A stretch of 64,000 bases of DNA from Rhabdothermincola salaria (GCF_021246445.1 NZ_JAJQXW010000002.1:310001-374000), one strand, 5' to 3'. Shown: positions 34,455-45,780, counted from the first letter of the stretch. Made by a program: numbers and translations. Notes: generated by a model not told the origin, from the sequence alone.

Positions 34455-36845
34455 ATGGCCGAGACACGACTGGTGGTCGATCTGGCCGAGGTGACCTCGG
34501 CCGACACCGCCCTGGTGGGCGGCAAGAACGCCTCGTTGGGGGAGATGATCACCAACCTCTCCGCCGAGGGCATCTCGGTCCCCGGGGGCTTCGCCACCAC
34601 CGCCGACGCCTACTGGTCGTTCCTCGACGGCAGTGACCTCCGACAGGTCGTCGTCGACCAGATCGACCGGCTCCACGGCGGCGCCGAACTGGCCGACGTG
34701 GGCCGCACCATCCGCGACGCGGTCCTCGCCGCCGAGCTGCCGGCCGCGGTCCGCGACGCCATCGCCGAGGCCTATGCCGAGCTCAGCCGGGACGCCGGCA
34801 CCGACGACGTCGACGTGGCCGTGCGCTCGAGCGCCACCGCCGAGGACCTCCCGGAGGCCAGCTTCGCCGGCCAGCAGGACTCCTTCCTCAACGTGCGCGG
34901 CCTCGACGCTCTGCTCGACGCGTGTCGACGCTGCTACGCGTCGCTCTTCAACGATCGGGCCATCAACTACCGCGAGGACCAGTCGTTCGATCACCGAAAG
35001 GTCGCCCTCTCGATCGGTGTGCAGCGGATGGTCCGCTCGGACCAGGCCGGCGCCGGGGTCATGTTCACGATCGACACCGAGACCGGCTTCGCCGACGTGG
35101 TGGTGATCAACGCCGCGTGGGGCCTCGGCGAAGCGGTGGTGAGCGGGCTGGTGAGCCCTGACGAGTACGTCGTGTTCAAGCCCTTCCTGGGCGACACCTC
35201 GTTGCGTCCGATCGTGCACGCCCGGGTGGGGGAGAAGGACCACAAGATCGTCTACCGGGCCGACGGCGCCACCGGCGACGATCCCACCACCACCGAGGAG
35301 ACCACCGACGCCGAACGGCGGGCCCGGGTCCTCACCGACGACGAGATCCTCACCCTCGCCCGTTGGGCCGTCCGGATCGAGGAGCACTACGGCGCGGCCA
35401 TGGACATCGAGTGGGCCAAGGACGGCCGGACGGGGGAGATCGCCATCGTCCAGGCCCGCCCCGAGACCGTCCAGGCCCGCCGACAAGCCTCGAACCTCCG
35501 GCGCTACCGGCTCACCGAGACCGGTGAGCGGCTGGTCACCGGCCTGGCCATCGGCGACGCCATCGCCTCGGGCCCGGTGTGCCGCCTCTCCAGCGCGGAC
35601 GACATCGACCGCTTCGTCGACGGGGCCGTGCTCGTCACCACCATCACCGACCCCGACTGGGAGCCGGTGATGAAGCGGGCCGCGGCCATCGTCACCGACC
35701 ACGGCGGCCGAACCTCCCACGCCGCCATCGTGAGCCGTGAGCTCGGCGTGGCCGCGGTGATCGGCACGGGCGATGCCACCTCCGTGCTCACCGACGGCCA
35801 GGAGGTCACCGTGTCGTGCGCCGAGGGCGACGAGGGCGTCGTGCTGGAGGGCCTCCTCGGCTTCGAGACCGAGGACATCGACCTCGACGAGGTCGCCGAC
35901 ACCCGCACCGCCGTCATGTTGAACCTGGCCGCGCCCGCCGGGGCCATGCGGTGGTGGCGCCTGCCGGCGGACGGCGTCGGCCTCACCCGCATGGAGTTCA
36001 TCGTGGCCAACGAGGTGAAGGTCCACCCCATGGCCCTCGTGCACTTCGACGACCTCGACGACGCCGACCGCGACACGGTGGCCGAGCTGACCCGCGGCTA
36101 CGAGGACGACCGCGGCGAGTACTTCGTCGAGCGCCTGGCCCACGGGGTGGGCCGCATCGCCGTGTCCCGCTGGCCCGATCCCGTCATCGTGCGCCTCAGC
36201 GACTTCAAGACCAACGAGTACGCCCGCCTCCTCGGGGGCAAGGGGTTCGAGCCCCACGAGGCCAACCCCATGATCGGCTGGCGGGGCGCCAGCCGCTACT
36301 ACAGCGACGGCTACCGAGAGGGCTTCGCGCTCGAGTGCCGGGGGCTGCGGCGGGTGCGTGACGAGATGGGCCTCACCAACGTCGTCGTGATGGTCCCGTT
36401 CTGCCGCACGCTGGGCGAGGCCGATCGGGTGCTCGAGGAGATGGCCGCCCACGGCCTCGAGCGGGGCGTCAACGGCCTCGAGGTGTTCGTGATGGCCGAG
36501 ATCCCCTCGAACATCGTGCTGGCGTCGGAGTTCGCCGACCGCTTCGACGGCTTCTCGATCGGCAGCAACGACCTGACCCAGCTCACCCTCGGCGTCGACC
36601 GCGACTCGTCCGTGCTCGCTCCGCTCTTCGACGAGACCGACCCGGCGGTCACCCGCAGCATCGAGGTGCTCATCGAACGGGCCCATGCCAAGGGCCGCAA
36701 AGTGGGGCTGTGCGGCCAGCGTCCGAGCGACGACCCGGAGTTCGCCGCCTTCCTCGTCCGCGCCGGCATCGACTCGATCTCGGTGACCCCCGACAGCTTC
36801 CTACGGGTGAAGCAGCACGTGCTCGACGCCGAGCACCAGGGCTGA
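34455..36845 (+). CDS. ppsA: Phosphoenolpyruvate synthase
   Basis: 796 aa, full length. Converts pyruvate + ATP to PEP + AMP + phosphate, for gluconeogenesis. N-terminal ATP-grasp domain begins [11 protein letters not shown] and has [17 protein letters not shown]. The swivelling phosphohistidine domain has His422 in [18 protein letters not shown]. The C-terminal PEP-utilising barrel has [15 protein letters not shown] and active-site Cys753 in [13 protein letters not shown] 34455 has GGAAGGA 6 bases upstream. Stands alone; converges on the acidic lipoprotein. Confidence 0.96.
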   Translation: MAETRLVVDLAEVTSADTALVGGKNASLGEMITNLSAEGISVPGGFATTADAYWSFLDGSDLRQVVVDQIDRLHGGAELADVGRTIRDAVLAAELPAAVRDAIAEAYAELSRDAGTDDVDVAVRSSATAEDLPEASFAGQQDSFLNVRGLDALLDACRRCYASLFNDRAINYREDQSFDHRKVALSIGVQRMVRSDQAGAGVMFTIDTETGFADVVVINAAWGLGEAVVSGLVSPDEYVVFKPFLGDTSLRPIVHARVGEKDHKIVYRADGATGDDPTTTEETTDAERRARVLTDDEILTLARWAVRIEEHYGAAMDIEWAKDGRTGEIAIVQARPETVQARRQASNLRRYRLTETGERLVTGLAIGDAIASGPVCRLSSADDIDRFVDGAVLVTTITDPDWEPVMKRAAAIVTDHGGRTSHAAIVSRELGVAAVIGTGDATSVLTDGQEVTVSCAEGDEGVVLEGLLGFETEDIDLDEVADTRTAVMLNLAAPAGAMRWWRLPADGVGLTRMEFIVANEVKVHPMALVHFDDLDDADRDTVAELTRGYEDDRGEYFVERLAHGVGRIAVSRWPDPVIVRLSDFKTNEYARLLGGKGFEPHEANPMIGWRGASRYYSDGYREGFALECRGLRRVRDEMGLTNVVVMVPFCRTLGEADRVLEEMAAHGLERGVNGLEVFVMAEIPSNIVLASEFADRFDGFSIGSNDLTQLTLGVDRDSSVLAPLFDETDPAVTRSIEVLIERAHAKGRKVGLCGQRPSDDPEFAAFLVRAGIDSISVTPDSFLRVKQHVLDAEHQG

Positions 36846-36866
36846 CGAGCCGCGCCACGACCGGGA

Positions 36867-36882
36867 CCGGCGGGTGCGCCGG
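36867..36882. terminator. Short GC hairpin between convergent genes
   Basis: CCGGCG-GGTG-CGCCGG, 6-bp stem and 4-base loop, between ppsA and the lipoprotein gene. No U tract. Confidence 0.45.
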
Positions 36883-36896
36883 GCCGCCGCGTCCGC

Positions 36897-37673
36897 TCAG
36901 ACCTCGTCGCAGCTGCCGCCCGCCGCCCGCTCGGCGACGAGCGTGCCGTCGAGCGTGATCTCGAGGGCGACCGTGTCGTCGAGGTCGGTGGCGTCGGCCA
37001 CCAGCCCGGCCAGCTCGTCGCACAACGCCATGGCGTCGGCGCCCTCGACCCCTTCGGCCTCGAAGCCCGCCGTCACCGTCGAACCGCCGCTGATGCCCAT
37101 GCCGCTGCTGCTCGGTTCGAAGCCCTCGTCCTCGAGGTAGGCGACCATGGCCTCGCGGAGCTCGCCGCTGTCGAGGTCGTCCATGGCCGAGCCGGAGGAG
37201 GGGACGGGATCGCCGTCCGGGTCGGCGTCGCCCACGGGCTCGTCGGTGTCGGACTCGACCATCTCGAAGGCATCGTCCTCGAAGCCGCAGGTCTCGGTGA
37301 GGTAGGTGTCGAGCGTCTCCCCGGCGGAGATGACCTCCGGGTTGAACATCAGCGCCATCACCTCACCGAAGGCGTCGGGGTCGTCCTCGTCGAGCCCCTC
37401 CATGTCCTCGGCGATGTTGCCGAGGGTCTCCAGCGCCGAGGACACCTCTTCGTTCGGAGCCCGGTCGGCGAGGTCGCGCAGCTGGGCCAGCGCCTCGGCG
37501 TCGAGCTCGTCGCTGCCCTCGCCGGCGGCGTCGGCCTCCTCGAGCGCTTCGAGCTCGGCGCAGAACTCCTCGTCGGAGAGGGTCCCGTCGTCACCACCGC
37601 CGCACGCGGCGAGCAGGAGGGACAGGGTGGAGACCCCGGCGACCAGGGCGGTGAGGGAGCGTCGGCGAGCCAT
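36897..37673 (-). CDS. Acidic lipoprotein, function unknown
   Basis: 258 aa. Lipobox SLLLAACGGG ends the signal peptide. The mature protein is extremely acidic (runs of Glu/Asp such as LEALEEADAAGEGSDE and LDEDDPDAFGE) with four cysteines after the lipid-attached one (FCAEL, ETCGF, LCDEL, SCDEV) that could form two disulfides. I do not recognise the family. A leaderless start is likely: TAACGT (37682-37687), 8 bases, ATG 37673. Likely tethered on the outer face of the membrane. Confidence 0.78.
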   Translation of the reverse strand: MARRRSLTALVAGVSTLSLLLAACGGGDDGTLSDEEFCAELEALEEADAAGEGSDELDAEALAQLRDLADRAPNEEVSSALETLGNIAEDMEGLDEDDPDAFGEVMALMFNPEVISAGETLDTYLTETCGFEDDAFEMVESDTDEPVGDADPDGDPVPSSGSAMDDLDSGELREAMVAYLEDEGFEPSSSGMGISGGSTVTAGFEAEGVEGADAMALCDELAGLVADATDLDDTVALEITLDGTLVAERAAGGSCDEV

Positions 37674-37681
37674 GCCGGTTG

Positions 37682-37687
37682 ACGTTA
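37682..37687 (-). promoter_or_regulatory. Leaderless -10 box of the acidic lipoprotein gene
   Basis: TAACGT on the - strand, 8 bases before ATG 37673. Confidence 0.5.
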
Positions 37688-37725
37688 CGCGACGACCAGC
37701 ACGGCTCGCTCGCCGTTGCGCCGGC

Positions 37726-40023
<2,298 letters not shown>

Positions 40024-40065
40024 TCACTTCCGCCACCGTCCCTCTCACTTCGCGAGCATCACTTC
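40024..40065 (-). promoter_or_regulatory. Three GAAGTGA direct repeats upstream of icd
   Basis: GAAGTGA (- strand) at 40059-40065, 40045-40051 and 40024-40030, two of them inside an identical GCGAAGTGA. Spacing is 14 and 21 bases. They lie 64-105 bases upstream of the icd ATG and could be regulator sites; alternatively a local duplication. Confidence 0.4.
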
Positions 40066-40088
40066 GCGGGTGCGCTCGGGGCGGGAGA

Positions 40089-41147
40089 TCAGTAGCCCCG
40101 CACGAGGTCGACCTCGTCGACGAGGGATCGACCGCGCAGGTGGCGGGCGAGGTTGTCGGCGACGTGACGGTAGAGGGCGGCGAACATCCCCGTGGGGGAG
40201 CTGGCGCAGTGGGCCGAGACGGCCAAGCCGGGCACGTCCCACAGCGGGTCGTCGGCCGGGAGCGGCTCGCGGTGGGCGACGTCGATGGCGGCGGCGCCGA
40301 GGTGGCCGGACCGCAGCGCGTCCACCAGCGCCGCCTCGTCCACGAGCGACCCTCGGCCCACGTTGACGAAGGTGGCACCCGGCCGCATGGCCCGGAAGGC
40401 GGCGGCGTCCATCATCCCGGCCGTCTCGGGTGTCTCGGGGACGGCGGCGACGACCGCGTCGCAACGGCCCAGCATCTCGTGGAGCCGGTCCGGTGCGAAG
40501 AAGGCCTCCACCGGTGGTTCGGGTGGGGCGCCCTCGGTGCGGCGGGTGGCCAGCACGGGCATGCCGAAGGCGTGGGCGCGGACGGCCACCGCCCGGTTGA
40601 TGGGCCCGTAGCCCAGCAACCCGATGGTTCGGCCCTGCAGCTGGGGGCCGTAGAGGGGCTCCCAGCGGTGCTCGACCTGCAGGGCGTCGAGTTCCCGGAA
40701 GCGCTTGGCCGCCTCCAGCAGCCGGCCGATCGCGAACTCGGCGATGCCCACGCTGTTGGCGCCGGCGTTGGAGGTGAGCCGGATCCCGGCGGGACCCAGG
40801 CCGGCGGACTGCAGCTGGGTCGTCCCGGCACCGACGGACTGCACCCATCGCAGCCGGGGGGCCAGCTCGGCCACGTCGAAGGGAAGGTCGATGGCGACCG
40901 CCACCTCGGCCCGGCCCAGGGCGGCACGCACCTCGTCCGGTACCGGGGGGGCATCGGCCCGCAACGACGGGTCGGTGTCGAGGCCGCGGGCGCTGCGCCG
41001 CTCGTGGTCCTCCACGTAGGTGGCCTGCACCACCTCGACCCGGGGATCGACGGCCTCGAGGGCGGCGACCGCCGCGTCGAACTCCCCCTCGGAACCGCAC
41101 CACTCGGGCGGGTGGAGGATGGCCACCACGACGGGCTCGCTGTCCAT
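40089..41147 (-). CDS. D-isomer-specific 2-hydroxyacid dehydrogenase
   Basis: 352 aa. NAD-binding motif LLGYGPINRAVAVRA, the catalytic Arg block NVGRGSLVDEAAL, a Glu in HREPLPADDPLW and the catalytic His region SAHCASSPTGMF. It reduces 2-keto acids to D-2-hydroxy acids or the reverse; substrate not predictable. The NAD loop has the form GxGxxN, where most relatives have GxGxIG. ATG 41147 is preceded by TACGGT with 6 bases between (leaderless). A remarkable inverted repeat lies just upstream. Confidence 0.87.
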   Translation of the reverse strand: MDSEPVVVAILHPPEWCGSEGEFDAAVAALEAVDPRVEVVQATYVEDHERRSARGLDTDPSLRADAPPVPDEVRAALGRAEVAVAIDLPFDVAELAPRLRWVQSVGAGTTQLQSAGLGPAGIRLTSNAGANSVGIAEFAIGRLLEAAKRFRELDALQVEHRWEPLYGPQLQGRTIGLLGYGPINRAVAVRAHAFGMPVLATRRTEGAPPEPPVEAFFAPDRLHEMLGRCDAVVAAVPETPETAGMMDAAAFRAMRPGATFVNVGRGSLVDEAALVDALRSGHLGAAAIDVAHREPLPADDPLWDVPGLAVSAHCASSPTGMFAALYRHVADNLARHLRGRSLVDEVDLVRGY

Positions 41148-41153
41148 CGCCGG

Positions 41154-41159
41154 ACCGTA
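41154..41159 (-). promoter_or_regulatory. Leaderless -10 box of the hydroxyacid dehydrogenase gene
   Basis: TACGGT on the - strand, 6 bases before ATG 41147. Confidence 0.45.
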
Positions 41160-41172
41160 CCGCCCCACCCCG

Positions 41173-41246
41173 CCATTCCCCCCCCCCCGCTTCTTGCATG
41201 AGAACGTCGCTGTCCACGACGCCGATCTCATGCAAGAAGCGAATGG
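41173..41246. repeat. Large inverted repeat interrupted by a C tract
   Basis: Perfect 16-bp arms (41188-41203 and 41226-41241, core CTTCTTGCATGAGA) around a 22-base loop that itself contains CGTCG/CGACG. The arms extend outward as CCATTC (41173-41178) and GAATGG (41241-41246), but the left side is split by a run of 11 C (41178-41188). It may serve as the terminator for the gene ending at 41268. A partial match TTCTTGCACGAGG occurs at 10373-10385. Confidence 0.8.
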
Positions 41247-41267
41247 GAGGGTGACAACCGGGGTGGA

Positions 41268-43109
41268 TCAGGGCGCGCCGTCGTCGGCCAGGAAGAGCGC
41301 CGTGGGCTGACCGCGTCGGGCCAGCTGCACGTAGCGCTCGACGTCGGTGGGGTCGAGCCCGGTGCCGTCGGCGGCCAGCAGCGGCCACGGCCCCCCGTTG
41401 AGCAGGCCGACCAGGTCGGGGCGATCCACGCCCTCGGCCTGCTGCATCAGACGACGCCGCAACGCCTCGCGCTCGGCCGCCTCCTCGGCGTCGAGCGGGT
41501 CGTAGCGGGCCAGCTCCACCCACCCCGGCGGGGCACCGTCGACGACCAACTCGGTGCCCGACACCACCCCCAGCCGGACGTCGGCCTGCACCGCCGGGTC
41601 TCCCTCACGGAAGGTGCCCCAGGCCAGGGCGTGCTCGGGGCCGACGACGACGGACCGTCCCTCCTCGATCAACACCAACCCGAGGCCCTCGACCACCCGG
41701 GTGTAGGGGTTGTCGCTGCCGATGGTGAAGGTGGCCCCCGCAGGCACGGCCGCCAGGGCCGCCTCCTCGAGCGCCCCGACGGCCCGTCCGGTGGACGACT
41801 CCGGCAGCGCCCGGCCGGGCAGGGTGAGTGCCACCAGCACCATGGGCACCACTCCCGCCACCGCCACCGCGCCCACCCAGGCCCGCGAGCCGGGCCGGGC
41901 GGCGGCCGGCCAGCGCGCTACGACCCACGGCGCCACCGCCCGCACCACGCCCAGCAGGACGGTGGCCCAGAGCGCGCCGGCCACGACGTGGACCCACACG
42001 AACAGGTACGGGAAGGCCGGTGGCGTCACCGCGGCGATGGCGGTGAGGGCCACCACCGCGGCGGTGGCCACCAGGCCGACCAGCCGCAGGACGGTGTGGT
42101 CGCCTCGAGCCGTCGCCAGCGCGGCCGTGGCGGCGAGCGCGGCGATGGGAACGAGCAACCACCAGCCGCTCATCGCCTCGGTGGACCCGAGGATGGGCAC
42201 CACGACCTCGGGACCGCCCGCCCACGGCCCCCAGGGGAGCAGCTGGCGGCTGAGCAGACCGACGGCATCCGCCAAGCCGAGCGTGGCCCGGTCGCCGTCG
42301 GCGAACCACTCGAGCAGCGCGCCGATGTTGCCGGTGCGGGCCACCTGGTCGACGAGCACGGGCACCATGAGCAGGGCGGCGGCGGCGAAGGAGCCCCCCA
42401 CCACGACCACCGACCGCCGCGTCGGGGCCGGTCGGCCGGCCCGCCACCAGGGCACCAGGGCGAGCACCACGGCCACCACGCCGAGCGCGGCGACCACGGT
42501 GCCGTAGCCGACGTGGCTCTGGATGCAGAACACCGCGCTGACGGCGGCGACCGGCCACCCGGCGACGTCGCCGTCGGCGATGCACCACACGGCGACGAGG
42601 TAGGCCAGGAAGGCCAGCAGGGTGACATGGGGGTTCCACACCGACCAGATGACGTGGTCGTTGGCGGCGATCAGCGCCGCCATCAGGCCCATGGCCCCGG
42701 CGGCGCCCACGATGCCGACGCGACGAGCGGCGAGGACCACCACCGCCACCGCGGCCGAGGCGTTGATCACGATGGCCCCGGCGGTGGCGCCGGTGCCGGC
42801 GTCACCGAGGAGGCGGACCGGCACGGCGAGCAGCCAGAAGAGCAGCGGGCCGGGGTGGTTCCACCCGTAGCGGCTGTAGGCGCCGAGCAGCGGTGTGTCG
42901 CGGCCGACATCCCACGCGCGCAGCGAGATGAGGGCCTCGTCGCCACCGGGGTGCCACCACGGTCGAGTCCAGAGGACCACGAGGGCCACGACGAACGGGA
43001 CGAGCGTGACGGCGGCGAGCACCAGGAGGGCGACCGACGAGGGGTCCGACCGGAGCCGGGCGACGAGCGACGAGCGCGCCGGCGCCACGCCCGAAGTCGA
43101 GGCGGTCAC
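41268..43109 (-). CDS. Large multi-pass membrane protein, GT-C glycosyltransferase-like
   Basis: 613 aa with about 12 hydrophobic helices in the first ~420 residues and a soluble C-terminal domain. The first extracytoplasmic loop carries WHPGGDEALISLRAWDVG and YGWNHPGPLLFWLLAVP, where acidic residues sit as in GT-C (ArnT/PMT-like) enzymes that use polyprenyl-phosphate sugars. The family assignment is by architecture only. GTG 43109 starts one base after the fur stop, so it is cotranscribed with the Fur regulator, which may link it to metal status. Confidence 0.72.
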   Translation of the reverse strand: MTASTSGVAPARSSLVARLRSDPSSVALLVLAAVTLVPFVVALVVLWTRPWWHPGGDEALISLRAWDVGRDTPLLGAYSRYGWNHPGPLLFWLLAVPVRLLGDAGTGATAGAIVINASAAVAVVVLAARRVGIVGAAGAMGLMAALIAANDHVIWSVWNPHVTLLAFLAYLVAVWCIADGDVAGWPVAAVSAVFCIQSHVGYGTVVAALGVVAVVLALVPWWRAGRPAPTRRSVVVVGGSFAAAALLMVPVLVDQVARTGNIGALLEWFADGDRATLGLADAVGLLSRQLLPWGPWAGGPEVVVPILGSTEAMSGWWLLVPIAALAATAALATARGDHTVLRLVGLVATAAVVALTAIAAVTPPAFPYLFVWVHVVAGALWATVLLGVVRAVAPWVVARWPAAARPGSRAWVGAVAVAGVVPMVLVALTLPGRALPESSTGRAVGALEEAALAAVPAGATFTIGSDNPYTRVVEGLGLVLIEEGRSVVVGPEHALAWGTFREGDPAVQADVRLGVVSGTELVVDGAPPGWVELARYDPLDAEEAAEREALRRRLMQQAEGVDRPDLVGLLNGGPWPLLAADGTGLDPTDVERYVQLARRGQPTALFLADDGAP

Positions 43110-43110
43110 G

Positions 43111-43545
43111 TCAGGCGCAGCGGGCGCAGTGCCCGACCAGGTCGAGGCGGTGGTGGGTGCCCTCGAACCCGGCGTCGTCGGCCGCCGTCGTCAGGGCGGC
43201 GTCGAGGGCCTGCTCGACCTCGGCGGGCAGGGTGAAGTCCTCCACCGCCCCGCAGCCCGTGCAGAGGAGGTGATGGTGGTGGCCGGTGAGGTCCTCGGCC
43301 AGCTCGTAGCGGGCGAACTCGTCGGTGGCCACCACCTTGCGCACCACACCGGCGCCCTCGAGCACGGCGAGGTTGCGGTAGACCGAGCTCTGGGCCAACT
43401 CGTCGCCGAGGTCGAGGACCTCGGCCAGGGCCAGCGGCCGATCGGCATCGCCCAGGATGCCCACGATGGCGCGACGGTTGCGGGTGTAGCGCTGGCCGTC
43501 GGCAGCCAGGCGCTCGGAGGTGATCTCGTGGAGGTCTGCCCGCAT
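43111..43545 (-). CDS. Fur-family metalloregulator
   Basis: 144 aa. N-terminal winged helix (YTRNRRAIVGILG, then QSSVYRNLAVLEGAGVV), and a C-terminal metal/dimer domain with HHHHLLCTGCG and a terminal GHCARC pair (structural Zn site with four Cys). Compatible with Zur or Fur; the His-rich hinge and CxxC...CxxC favour a Zur-like role but do not prove it. ATG 43545 is leaderless from TAGGAT with 6 bases between. Two TGAGAA repeats 10 bases apart lie over the promoter and may be its own operator. Confidence 0.88.
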   Translation of the reverse strand: MRADLHEITSERLAADGQRYTRNRRAIVGILGDADRPLALAEVLDLGDELAQSSVYRNLAVLEGAGVVRKVVATDEFARYELAEDLTGHHHHLLCTGCGAVEDFTLPAEVEQALDAALTTAADDAGFEGTHHRLDLVGHCARCA

Positions 43546-43551
43546 CGACCC

Positions 43552-43581
43552 ATCCTAGCAAAAGTGAGAATCGCTGAGAAC
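43552..43581 (-). promoter_or_regulatory. Promoter of the fur gene with phased TGAGAA repeats
   Basis: - strand -10 TAGGAT (43552-43557), 6 bases before ATG. On the + strand TGAGAA occurs at 43566-43571 and 43576-43581, exactly one helical turn apart, covering the -35 side. Candidate autoregulatory site. Confidence 0.45.
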
Positions 43582-43607
43582 GCGCCGGACCCTGGTACAC
43601 AGCTGAG

Positions 43608-44621
43608 GTGAGCGAACGTCCCCCGGCCGACGGCTCGGACCCCATCCCCCCGCCGCCCCCTCCGCCCCCGCCCCCACCTCCGCCCCCTCCGCCCCCTCCG
43701 CCCCCGACGGAGAGCACCCCGTCGCCCGGTTCGAGCCACGGCACCGGCCTCGAACCGGCCGCCACCCCCGGACGGCACCTGTCCCTGACGGACCTGCCGC
43801 CCGCCGTCGCCGACAAGCTGCGCTTCGAGAACGCCGCGCCCCGACGACTGCGTGACGATCACCTGCCCCTGGAGGTCCGCGACGAGTTGGCCGGGCTGTG
43901 GGACGGCATCGTGGCCGACGTCTACGACGAGGTGGCCGGCATGGGCCGCCGCAAGGCCTTCAGCCGCGAACAGGTGCAACAGGTCATCGATCGCGTCGGC
44001 CACCGCTTCCTCCAGGCCGAGCGGGTGGTGATCGTGGCGGCCGTGCACAAGCCCCTCAAGGGCGATCGCAGCTGGAAGCACGTGGCGGTGGGCGGGGCCG
44101 GCGGAGCCGCGTCGGCCACCGCCGAGTCCATCGCCGCCTACGGCACCGTGGGCACGGCCACGACCACGGCCATCGTGGCGGCCATCGCCGGCGAGGTGCT
44201 CGAGACCTACGTCGCCGCGTCGGCCCGGGTGCAGCAGTACCACCGGGCCCAGCGCTCGCCCGATCCCGGCGTGATCGTCACCGACCTGGCCGAGGCCGCC
44301 GGCTACGGCGACGCCGTGTCACGTCGGGCCACCAACACCGTGGCGCGCGATGCCGCCAAGTGGCTCGGTGAGGCCCTGCTCGAACGCACCACCCGCCGCT
44401 TCCTGCGCGGGCTCGTGCCCGTGGTCGGCATCGCCGTCGGAGGCACGATGTCGGCCGTCTCGGTGCGCAGGGTCACCAAGCTCCCCCTGCGGGCCCCGTC
44501 CGAGGACGAGCTCCTCCGCCTGGCCAACGACCTCGTGTACCCGCTCGACGAACGTGAGGGCCTCGAACCGGGCCAGGGCGACGGCGGTCAGGCCACCCCG
44601 GACGACCACAGCTCGGACTGA
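43608..44621 (+). CDS. Polyproline-headed EcsC-like membrane-associated protein
   Basis: 337 aa. Residues ~13-32 are an uninterrupted run of 20 prolines, encoded by mixed CCN codons. A hydrophilic helical part follows, then two Gly/Ala-rich hydrophobic helices (HVAVGGAGGAASATAESIAA; GTATTTAIVAAIAGEVLE) and a C-terminal LVPVVGIAVGGTMSAVSVRR, the glycine-packed pattern of the EcsC family. That family is linked to ABC-transporter regulation in Bacillus. The assignment is tentative. GTG 43608 is the start; TACACA 6 bases before it is an imperfect -10. Divergent from fur. Confidence 0.65.
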   Translation: MSERPPADGSDPIPPPPPPPPPPPPPPPPPPPPTESTPSPGSSHGTGLEPAATPGRHLSLTDLPPAVADKLRFENAAPRRLRDDHLPLEVRDELAGLWDGIVADVYDEVAGMGRRKAFSREQVQQVIDRVGHRFLQAERVVIVAAVHKPLKGDRSWKHVAVGGAGGAASATAESIAAYGTVGTATTTAIVAAIAGEVLETYVAASARVQQYHRAQRSPDPGVIVTDLAEAAGYGDAVSRRATNTVARDAAKWLGEALLERTTRRFLRGLVPVVGIAVGGTMSAVSVRRVTKLPLRAPSEDELLRLANDLVYPLDEREGLEPGQGDGGQATPDDHSSD

Positions 44622-44663
44622 TGCCCGACCGCCCGGGTAGCCCGCCCCGGCTGCTTCGCCGTC

Positions 44664-44669
44664 TACATT
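44664..44669 (+). promoter_or_regulatory. Leaderless -10 box of the META lipoprotein gene
   Basis: TACATT then 7 bases to GTG 44677; no Shine-Dalgarno sequence. Confidence 0.55.
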
Positions 44670-44676
44670 CTCGGAC

Positions 44677-45504
44677 GTGCGCCATCGTTCGTCTCCCCTC
44701 CGTGCCGGCCTCCTCCTGCTCGCGCTCCTCGCCGTGACGGCGGCGGCCTGCGGCGACGACAGCGGTGACGGCTCCGCCACCGAGCCGCCCCGGGAGGCTG
44801 ACGCGTCCGCTCCCATCGGCAACTTCGTGCTCGAGTCCTACCGCGGTCCCGACGGCACCGTGCCCGCCGTCGAGGGCTCCGAGGCGGTGCTGGTCCTGGC
44901 CCCCGACTCGTTCAACGCCGACACCGGCTGCAACGTGCTCAACGGCACGGTGGACGCCACCGACCCTCCTGCCATCACCTTCGAGCCCGGCCAGATGACT
45001 CTGCGGGGCTGCGTCGACCCCGCCGTCACCGCCCAGGAGCAGGCCCTCGTCGACGGCCTGGCACGGGTCACCGACTTCGAGCTCGAGGGCGAGACCTTCA
45101 CCCTCCTCGACGAAGCCGGGGACGTCCTGTTCACGTTCGTCGCCGGCCTGGCGGGGCTGGAGGGCACCGGCTGGACCGTCACGGGGGTGAACACCGGGAA
45201 CGCCCTCGAGGGCACCGACCTCACCGGGGCCCTGTCGCTGGAGTTCGCGGCCGACGGCACGGTGAGCGGCAACGGAGGCTGCAACTCGTTCAGCGGCTCG
45301 TTCACCACCGACGGCGACACGATCGCCATCTCCGACATCGCCACCACGATGATGGCCTGCGAACCCGACGTGGCCACCCTCGAGCAGCAGTACACCGCCG
45401 CCCTCGAGACCGCCACCACCTTCGAGCTGGCCGGCACCACCCTCACCCTCCGCGACGACGAGGGGGCCATGCAGGTCACCCTCACCCTCGCCTCGGAGAG
45501 CTGA
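44677..45504 (+). CDS. META-domain lipoprotein (HslJ-like, two modules)
   Basis: 275 aa. Signal peptide with lipobox VTAAACGDD. Two META-type modules: a diverged first (IGNFVLESYRGPDG ... FNADTGCNVLNGT) and a clear second (GTGWTVTGVN ... ADGTVSGNGGCNSFSGSFTT ... IATTMMACEPDVATLEQQY). HslJ proteins are envelope proteins tied to heat or antibiotic stress; mechanism unknown. The Cys pairs NGGCN and MACEP are typical. GTG 44677 fits the TACATT leaderless promoter. Converges on the TauE/DUF1634 pair. Confidence 0.88.
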   Translation: MRHRSSPLRAGLLLLALLAVTAAACGDDSGDGSATEPPREADASAPIGNFVLESYRGPDGTVPAVEGSEAVLVLAPDSFNADTGCNVLNGTVDATDPPAITFEPGQMTLRGCVDPAVTAQEQALVDGLARVTDFELEGETFTLLDEAGDVLFTFVAGLAGLEGTGWTVTGVNTGNALEGTDLTGALSLEFAADGTVSGNGGCNSFSGSFTTDGDTIAISDIATTMMACEPDVATLEQQYTAALETATTFELAGTTLTLRDDEGAMQVTLTLASES

Positions 45505-45516
45505 GGGGACCGGCGC

Positions 45517-45780
45517 TCAGACCAGCGCCACGATGCCGCCGGTGGCCAACACGACCAACAGGGCCCCCCCGACCAGGGCGAAGCGGCGGTCCCCCGTCCG
45601 CGCCCAGTCGATGGTGAGCCAGGCCACCCGCACGACCGGGGCGCCGGCCAGCACCACCAGGGCGGCGACCGCGCTGGCCGTGCCGGCGCGGCCCGGCAGG
45701 AAGGCGCCCCCGAGGGCCAGCACGAACGCCAGGCCGAGCGCGACCCGGAAGATCCCGGCCAGGCGGGCCAGGTCGTTCAT
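45517..45780 (-). CDS. DUF1634-family small membrane protein
   Basis: 87 aa, three hydrophobic helices (ALGLAFVLALGGAFLP, AVAALVVLAGAPVVRVAW, GGALLVVLATGGIVAL) with RLAGIFRVALG at the start, the DUF1634 pattern. Such genes almost always accompany TauE/SafE anion exporters, as here, where its ATG overlaps the TauE stop by 4 bases. Probably an accessory subunit; no biochemical role is established. Confidence 0.82.
   Translation of the reverse strand: MNDLARLAGIFRVALGLAFVLALGGAFLPGRAGTASAVAALVVLAGAPVVRVAWLTIDWARTGDRRFALVGGALLVVLATGGIVALV

Noticed and set aside
43643-43705. C-rich tract at 43643-43705 as a non-coding low-complexity repeat
   Set aside because: It is in frame, uses mixed proline codons and lies inside a gene with GC-rich third positions, so it is coding.
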